Shown here: positions 58,600-64,000 of the stretch, piece by piece | How the letters are laid out: every line of letters starts with the position of its first letter | Position numbering within the stretch: the stretch's first letter is position 1 | Assembly (NCBI GenBank): GCA_032718565.1 | Contig: JAVGVS010000499.1 | Coordinates: 154,501-218,500 of the forward strand | Length of the DNA stretch: 64,000 nucleotides | Origin: Distichodus sexfasciatus | Taxonomy: Eukaryota; Chordata; Actinopteri; Characiformes; Distichodontidae | Direction: 5' to 3' | Notes under the pieces: model-generated | The model's input: the letters and a program-made list of their open reading frames with translations, nothing else | What the model was told of the DNA's origin: nothing | Database searches by the model: none | Program-made: the position numbers and the translations under genes

Positions 58600-59800
58600 G
58601 AAAATTAACTCCAGCTCCAGTAGTTCAGTTAGTCATTTTAGAGATATAAAGTGAAATATTAGCCAATATCAATAGCATTCTGTCTGCTTTTGTTAACTAG
58701 CCACTAGCTGTTTCTGTAGTTAGCAAGTTGGTCCTACATCGCTGTTACGAGAGTTTGATAGGTAACTGACATGCGTTGTTTCCAGTGCTGGGAAGCTACT
58801 TTTAAACAGTAGTCGTTCAAGCTACAAGCTTCTTACCACTGAAAGTAGCCAAGCCACTGTTGTAATATAGTGGTTAGCTACACTACAAGCTATTTTGTCC
58901 TCCGACTCCGTCACACAGCTGCTCAGAGCGTGCTGTAGTGCAGTGTAGCCTATTAGGGCCTGTGTCCACCAAACACATTTGTATTGCCCTGACAGCGGTC
59001 AAAACCTCACTTCCAGAGTGCTTTGTTGACTGTGTGTCCCGCCCCTTCCTCAATTTTGATTGGCTAGCAAAAGAGAAGTGACACTGACGAGCCCAGTGCT
59101 GTTCTAAAAGTTGAACAGATTTCAACTTGTAGCGCTCCGAGCGCTGTGTCTCCACTTAGCGCTCTGAATGCTAAAGCGCGTAGGACTGGTATTTAAAAAT
59201 AGGCGCTGTCAGCGCAAAAAACGCATTTGGTGGACACAGACCCTTAGATGCCAGTTTTGCCAAGTAAATGCCTGACAGTTCAAAGCACCCGTCTTTGTAA
59301 AGAGAGAATTTGTCTTTTTGTTTTTTTTAGCAATGTAGTGTTTCGCCACCTTACAGCATTATTTGTAAGGAAAAGTAAAAGTAGCTTCACTGGTGATAAG
59401 CTACCAAAAAAGTAGTCACTAATATATGCTAAATTGTGCAGCTCTAATAGAAACCCCATCAGACCACTCCAACAGAGCAGCATCAGAGCCGTACACATGA
59501 GACCGATCACCATCCACATTCTCTCCTCCTCTTCCTCACACACCACATTCATCGCACATCACCACTGTTCCCAGACTCCGCTTTCAATGATTCATAATGT
59601 CAATTTCAATGATTCATCCCCACACTTGTTTTCACTCTTTATCTCCCCACTTTTTTCTCATCCTGCCCCCTCCTCCTTTCCAAACCACACGTGTCCTGAC
59701 TAAATGCAGGACACTGGGTAAATGATTCATGCCAACGCGTCGCATGTGGCAGACATTTGAACTCAGATGCGGTCAGCTTTCCCGATTGAGTGATGAAGTG
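58600..59800. repeat. Direct duplication, copy 1 (copy 2 at about 60600-61040)
   Basis: 58615-58890 ('gttcagttagtcatt', 'ccaatatcaatagcattctg', 'gggaagctacttttaaa', 'gttagctacactac') matches 60610-60905. 59710-59800 ('gtggcagacatttgaactc') matches 60935-61030. Copy 1 is longer because it holds the Harbinger-type MITE and other sequence. Confidence 0.8.
58956..59243. mobile_element. PIF/Harbinger-type MITE with TTA target duplication
   Basis: A 288-bp element with inverted ends gggcctgtgtccaccaaa / inverse of 'ggtggacacagaccc', flanked by TTA at 58953-58955 and 59244-59246. The 3-bp TTA duplication is the PIF/Harbinger signature. It contains several 'agcgct/gcgctc' words and no ORF. Confidence 0.88.
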
Positions 59801-59999
59801 AGAATACGTGGCAGTGAAATAGCTCGAATGTATTCAGCAACTTTAACTTGGTAGCTCGTAGTGCAGCTAACTGCTATATTAAAAGAGTTGCTTAGCTAAA
59901 GTATTTATGCTGGGAAACGCAGCTTCCCTGATGAATCCAGATTTAATAGATTTCCAAGATGAGGAACTCACTGGGTTTTGGTGACCTGCCTCATTGTGT

Positions 60000-60260
60000 T
60001 TCAAATTTCATGCCCTAACTAAAATTTCAGGCTTCGGGCAAACAGTTGCCACTAACCGTTCCCGCAAATTTGCAGCAAGGTCAAATTTTCACATGCAAAT
60101 TAGGTTTGTGGCAAATTTGTGGTGGACTTCTAGCAAACTGGCAAATTGTTTTGGCAAATCACTGGCAGATACATTTGCCACTACAATGGCAACACATTCT
60201 GACAAACTCCACTGTTTGCCACAAATTAACCACAAGTCTGCAAACCTGCTGCAAACATTT
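60000..60260. repeat. Irregular array of GGCAAA / TTTGCC words
   Basis: The words 'ggcaaa', 'gcaaatt', 'tttgcc' and 'ttgcaa' recur every 10-25 bp in both orientations, for example 'ccgcaaatttgcagcaa', 'tggcaaattgttttggcaaat', 'tgccacaaattaacc'. It is likely the interior of a MITE rich in short palindromes. No end was identified. Confidence 0.55.
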
Positions 60261-60599
60261 TGTTTTTGTAAGAGAAATCTAAAAGCAGACGTTAACTCGA
60301 CGAGACGTTGCATCACAGCCCCATCAGTCTTGTAAACCTTGTATGTCTACATTCAAAACATGACACAGCCATCATGGTTTTACGATTCTGTAAATTGTGC
60401 AGTTCTAGTTTCTATCCACTTTGTACATAAAAAAGCGAAATATTACACTTTGGAATTACTGGCCGTGGTGGCAAAATAATCTGGAATAAATGGCAGTGTA
60501 AACCAGTTACAAAAATCTGCCAGTTTGAAACTAAAATCTGTCAGTTCGACATCTTGTAAATCTATTAAAATTGCATTTAAAATCATCTACACTAACGTC

Positions 60600-61040
60600 T
60601 CACAACTACAGTGGTTCAGTTAGTCATTACAGAGATTAACCAAAATGCTAGTCAATATCAATAGCATTCTGTTTTTGTTAGCTAGACACTAGATGTTTCA
60701 GCAGCTGCTAAGTTAGTCAACATTGGTAGAATAAGAATTCAACTTGTAGCGATAATTCTTCTTTGTTTTTGTACATTCATTGTTTCCAGTGTTGAGGAAG
60801 CTACTTTTAAATGATAGCTTTTCAAGCTCCAAGCTGCTTACGATTAAAAGTAGCTAAGCTACAGCTCCATCTTACTATGAGAGTTAGCTACACTACCAGC
60901 AGTGGGTAGTTAGCACTTAGCTGTCTAAATGCAAGATAGTGAATAAATAATTCATGTTAGAGCTCTCGAGCGGGCCTACATGTGGCAGACATTTGAACTC
61001 GGATGTTGTCAGTTTTCATTTTTGAGAGAGGGATGAAGGT
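60600..61040. repeat. Direct duplication, copy 2
   Basis: Matches 58600-58890 and 59710-59800 in the same order and orientation, without the MITE. It has accumulated several small changes, so the duplication is not recent. Confidence 0.8.
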
Positions 61041-61644
61041 GTGGTCAACACCAGGAAGTAATAATGCTGTGTCATTATACTGGAAATTCTGTTTGGCAGA
61101 GACGTCAACACGCGACAAGAAAACAAGTTGATAAAGTCAAGAGATCCGTACTAATGAGACGCAGCTCGTTTTAGCGCAGACCGAGCCCAGCACACACAAA
61201 CACACACACACACACAGACATGCAAACGATGTTCGGCACACACGCCACAACGCTGCAACAACCAACTCATTTCACCTGCTGTTTTCTCTGGATCGCACCC
61301 ATCCTTCATTAAGCTAATGAGAGGAACCGCGGGACTAATTATTCAACACAGGCACACACACAAACATGAGTATTGTACATAGACACCGTCCCACACTCGC
61401 CACAGCACAGCGCAGCACAGCACAGCTCACACACTGCTCTCAGGTCGCTGGAGCCAAAAGTGAGGGATTCGAACTGCAATAATATGCCCGACATTATAAC
61501 CACTTCTTCTGCTTTTTTATTCATTCATTCATGTTTAAGATGTAAATAGGCACTGAAACAAATGCATTCCGAAATATCTGCTTATTCGCTAGAAATTCAT
61601 ATCTAGTCCCGGAACCAGCTGGAAGTCACCGCTGTGAGCAAATA

Positions 61645-62367
61645 CAGCTCTGGAAAAAATTAAGAGACCACATCAAAAGAATCTGGGTTTATAATCATTA
61701 TTTTACATGTTATGCAACATCTACATTCTGATATTCTAAACTGTTGGCCACATTGGATTCCACATTCCAACAAAAATAATGTAATTCACAAACTGTTGAA
61801 ACAAACAAAAATAAGACAAGGTTATTATAATAATGCTCGCAAAACTGCATACTGTGTCTTAATTACAATTACTTGAAATGCATTAGAAATACTTTTATCA
61901 TATCCCTTTTGATGCGGCGCGGTGGCGTGGTGGTTAGCGCTGTCACTTCACAGCAAGAAGTTCCTGGGATCGACCTCCGGTTTCCTCCGACAGGCCAAAA
62001 GCATGTGCTGTAGGTTTACTGGTGACTCTAAATTGTCCCATAGGTGTGTATGTGAGTGTGTTTGTGTGTGCGCTGAGGCATGTTGACGCCCTTGGTCACA
62101 GCCTTGCGCCAGCAGTCCCGGAATAAGCTCTGGTCAACGCAACCCTGATTAGAATTACGCAGTTCAGAAAGTGAGTGAATAAATGAATGAATATTGCTTT
62201 TGTTTTGTCCTGTTAAAGCAAATGTTTTAGGTCATAAACAGTCCAGATTTTCTGACTAAACAATCAGATCCTCATGAAACTGGATCAGATGTTTTGGTGT
62301 TGGATTTCATAGATGTAGAAATACATATTGTAAATATGGAGTGGTCTTATAATTCTCTCTAGAGCTG
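61645..62367. mobile_element. Tc1-type element, non-autonomous, split by a SINE
   Basis: The ends are cagctctggaaaaaattaag and, inverted, 'cagctctagagagaattata', with TA on both sides (61643-61644 and 62368-62369). This is a well-known fish Tc1 terminal type. About 435 bp of its own sequence remain with no transposase; a family H SINE occupies about 61915-62195. Confidence 0.83.
61915..62195 (+). mobile_element. tRNA-derived SINE, family H, full length
   Basis: Head 'gcggcgcggtggcgtggtgg' then 'ttagcgctgtcacttcacag', with a degenerate B box 'gggatcgacctccgg'. Body 'tgactctaaattgtcccata', 3' part 'cacagccttgcgccagcagt', then a (AATG)n-type tail. It is the most complete copy of the family in the window. 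Confidence 0.9.
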
Positions 62368-64000
62368 TAGTTTGACCGAGTCTGGTTCGTAGTCATGTAG
62401 CTTTGCTCTACTCCACTCCGCCGTCCCCCGTATCTTGTACATACACTGGCTACATGCGTTAAGATGAAATCTTTATAAAGACCGAAAGCTTTAAAGGGCT
62501 GGGCTACAGATGGAAAAATGTATCCAAAGCAACATTCAGAACCTCTACTCGTCATAATCTTACCTATAATCGTTATTTTTATTACTTTTGACATTTTGTT
62601 AGTACTTTCTCTAAAATCGTTGGGCAAGAATGCCACTACATCAATTAAATGAAAATAAATCCCAGTTATAATAGTTTAGCGTATTTACAGTACAAAACTG
62701 AGTCAGTGAAAAACTAAGAGCCTGTTTATGATGATATAAGAGCTGCGTATAATGATATTTTTATTAATATATTTTTTTTTATACGTTTTGGCCTTTCGTT
62801 TACGTTAACAGCGTTTCAGCTACATCAAAACATATTTTTTTAAACGCCCTCCAAAGTGAATATTTTTCAAAACACTGAGTTCTGTGGATACGTGTAACCG
62901 AAAGGTCCAAACGTACAAAAAATGTGTTTATAAAAATATCCACATACAGTATGTGTCAACAGGACCTAAATAATCGTTCATTAATCATAACCGTGATAGT
63001 GATTTCAGGCCGTATCGCCCAGCCCCATAGGAGCTATAGTTTTTAACTCCTTAGTCTGGCAAAGCAATATAAATGTGTGTAGCCCTGCATTATGACTTTA
63101 CATCCACCCTCCTCTCTCGGCTGGGCGCGTTCCATTAAATCATTCTATGGAGCGTATTATTGGCCTCCATCGCTAGCCGGCATGTTTGGGTTTTAATGTG
63201 TTTTACGGCTCCATTACCTCACTGGTGGGGTTCTGGCATGTCTGCAGTCAGATCGTCCGGCTTTAAAGCAGTCGAGGACGAGGAAGAGACACACTTTCTC
63301 TCTCTCTCTCTCTCTTTTGATCGTCTTTTTTCTGCAGAGGTACTTGTCCTCAAAAAGACGGCAGCCGTCGGTTTTGATGGATCTCCAGACTTGGGATATA
63401 TTTTCGTATCAAACGGAGAGACAGAGAAGGAGTGAGAGACTTTTTTTGTCCTTGAATATAGAAGTTATATAGAAACTCTTAAACAAACATACCTTAACAA
63501 GTAGACAGCAGTCTGTCCTTCGTGTCGCGTCCAAGGTCATCGTATAACTCACCCTCTTTTACTGTCCCATCACATCAATCAATATCTGGCAATCCGCTTC
63601 ATCTCCGTTCCTCTCCTGAGGAAGTGTAAAGAATGTATGCTAGAATGTACACCCATTATCCAAGAGATGTATACAAAAAAGTGTCACAGCAACTCAGTTT
63701 TTGTTTGTTTCTTATTCATTTCTTTTCTTTTGTTTTGATGAACGGTATCCTCTTTTCAAAGCAGTATTTTATAATGATGATTTACATTCGTAGCACTTAT
63801 ACGGACTGCATTAGTACACTCAAGGAGTGTCCAGTTCCACCAAGTGCCTGTGGACTATACCAGGTGTCTTTGAGCTACATTCCTTTTGCCGTGGTTTGGT
63901 TTGTAATGTTTCTTATTTTGTCTGTTTCTGTGAAATAACTGTGATTTTTTTTGTTTTAAATGAGAAGTTTCATGAGCATCATAAGAAATCATGTCCATGG

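Larger units (their letters stand above)
46616..64000 (+). other. ngfr: Presumed ngfr intron 5 (continues past the window)
   Basis: It starts with a gtaaga donor. I looked for the death-domain exon (LPPAKREEVEKLL.., LAGELGY.., RRIQRADL..) and found no match on the plus strand. The last exon is therefore probably beyond 64000. Intervals with nothing recognised: 50535-51090, 51690-52560, 55680-56760, 56820-58440, 61045-61640 (CA run at 61198-61217) and 62370-64000. Confidence 0.55.

Noticed and set aside
63310..63435. Possible last exon after 'tttttctgcag' (EVLVLKKTAAVGFDG... then stop)
   Set aside because: No frame matches a death domain or any family I know; it was left unannotated.

Overview
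The window looks like a piece of a teleost fish chromosome. It is intron-rich, has no dense coding or operon-like layout, is full of (CA)n/(GA)n microsatellites, and carries many short non-autonomous transposons, tRNA-derived SINEs and a 5'-truncated LINE of the kinds common in fish. I see one protein-coding gene: the plus-strand gene for the p75 neurotrophin receptor (NGFR/TNFRSF16). I did not resolve which teleost paralogue (ngfra or ngfrb) it is.

Gene layout: about 7 kb of repeat-rich upstream DNA; a (GA)n-rich, then CpG-rich 5' leader with a 20-codon upstream ORF; exon 1 (7950-7985, signal peptide start); exon 2 (15581-15743, first cysteine-rich domain, CRD1); exon 3 (about 30511-30868, CRD2-4); exon 4 (about 44656-44884, stalk and transmembrane helix); exon 5 (about 46370-46615, cytoplasmic juxtamembrane region). 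The death-domain exon was not found and is probably beyond 64000. From 46616 onward the window is read as the next intron. Exons 1 and 2 are clean. Exons 3, 4 and 5 are recognisable by conserved peptides, but these sit in alternating reading frames with stops between them. All three lie beside or between long low-complexity arrays, so consensus error in a poorly resolved assembly is the likeliest reason. A decayed gene copy is the alternative.

Repeat layout: (1) a 2.8 kb polypurine minisatellite (25.3-28.1 kb), a (CA)n block and a 1.1 kb polypyrimidine tract lead into exon 3, followed by a 1.7 kb minisatellite with a 26-bp unit; (2) most of intron 4 is GGA-rich minisatellite; (3) transposon copies are often nested: a hAT-type MITE inside another, a SINE inside a Tc1-like element, a SINE inside a two-ended MITE, and a Harbinger-type MITE inside one arm of a local duplication; (4) one tRNA-derived SINE family has about a dozen copies; (5) elements with TATCGG-rich ends occur at least seven times. 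I found no bacterial genes, CRISPR, viral genes or non-coding RNA genes, and no clear new biological system. The most useful observations are the broken exon 3-5 frames beside the arrays and several well-bounded nested elements.
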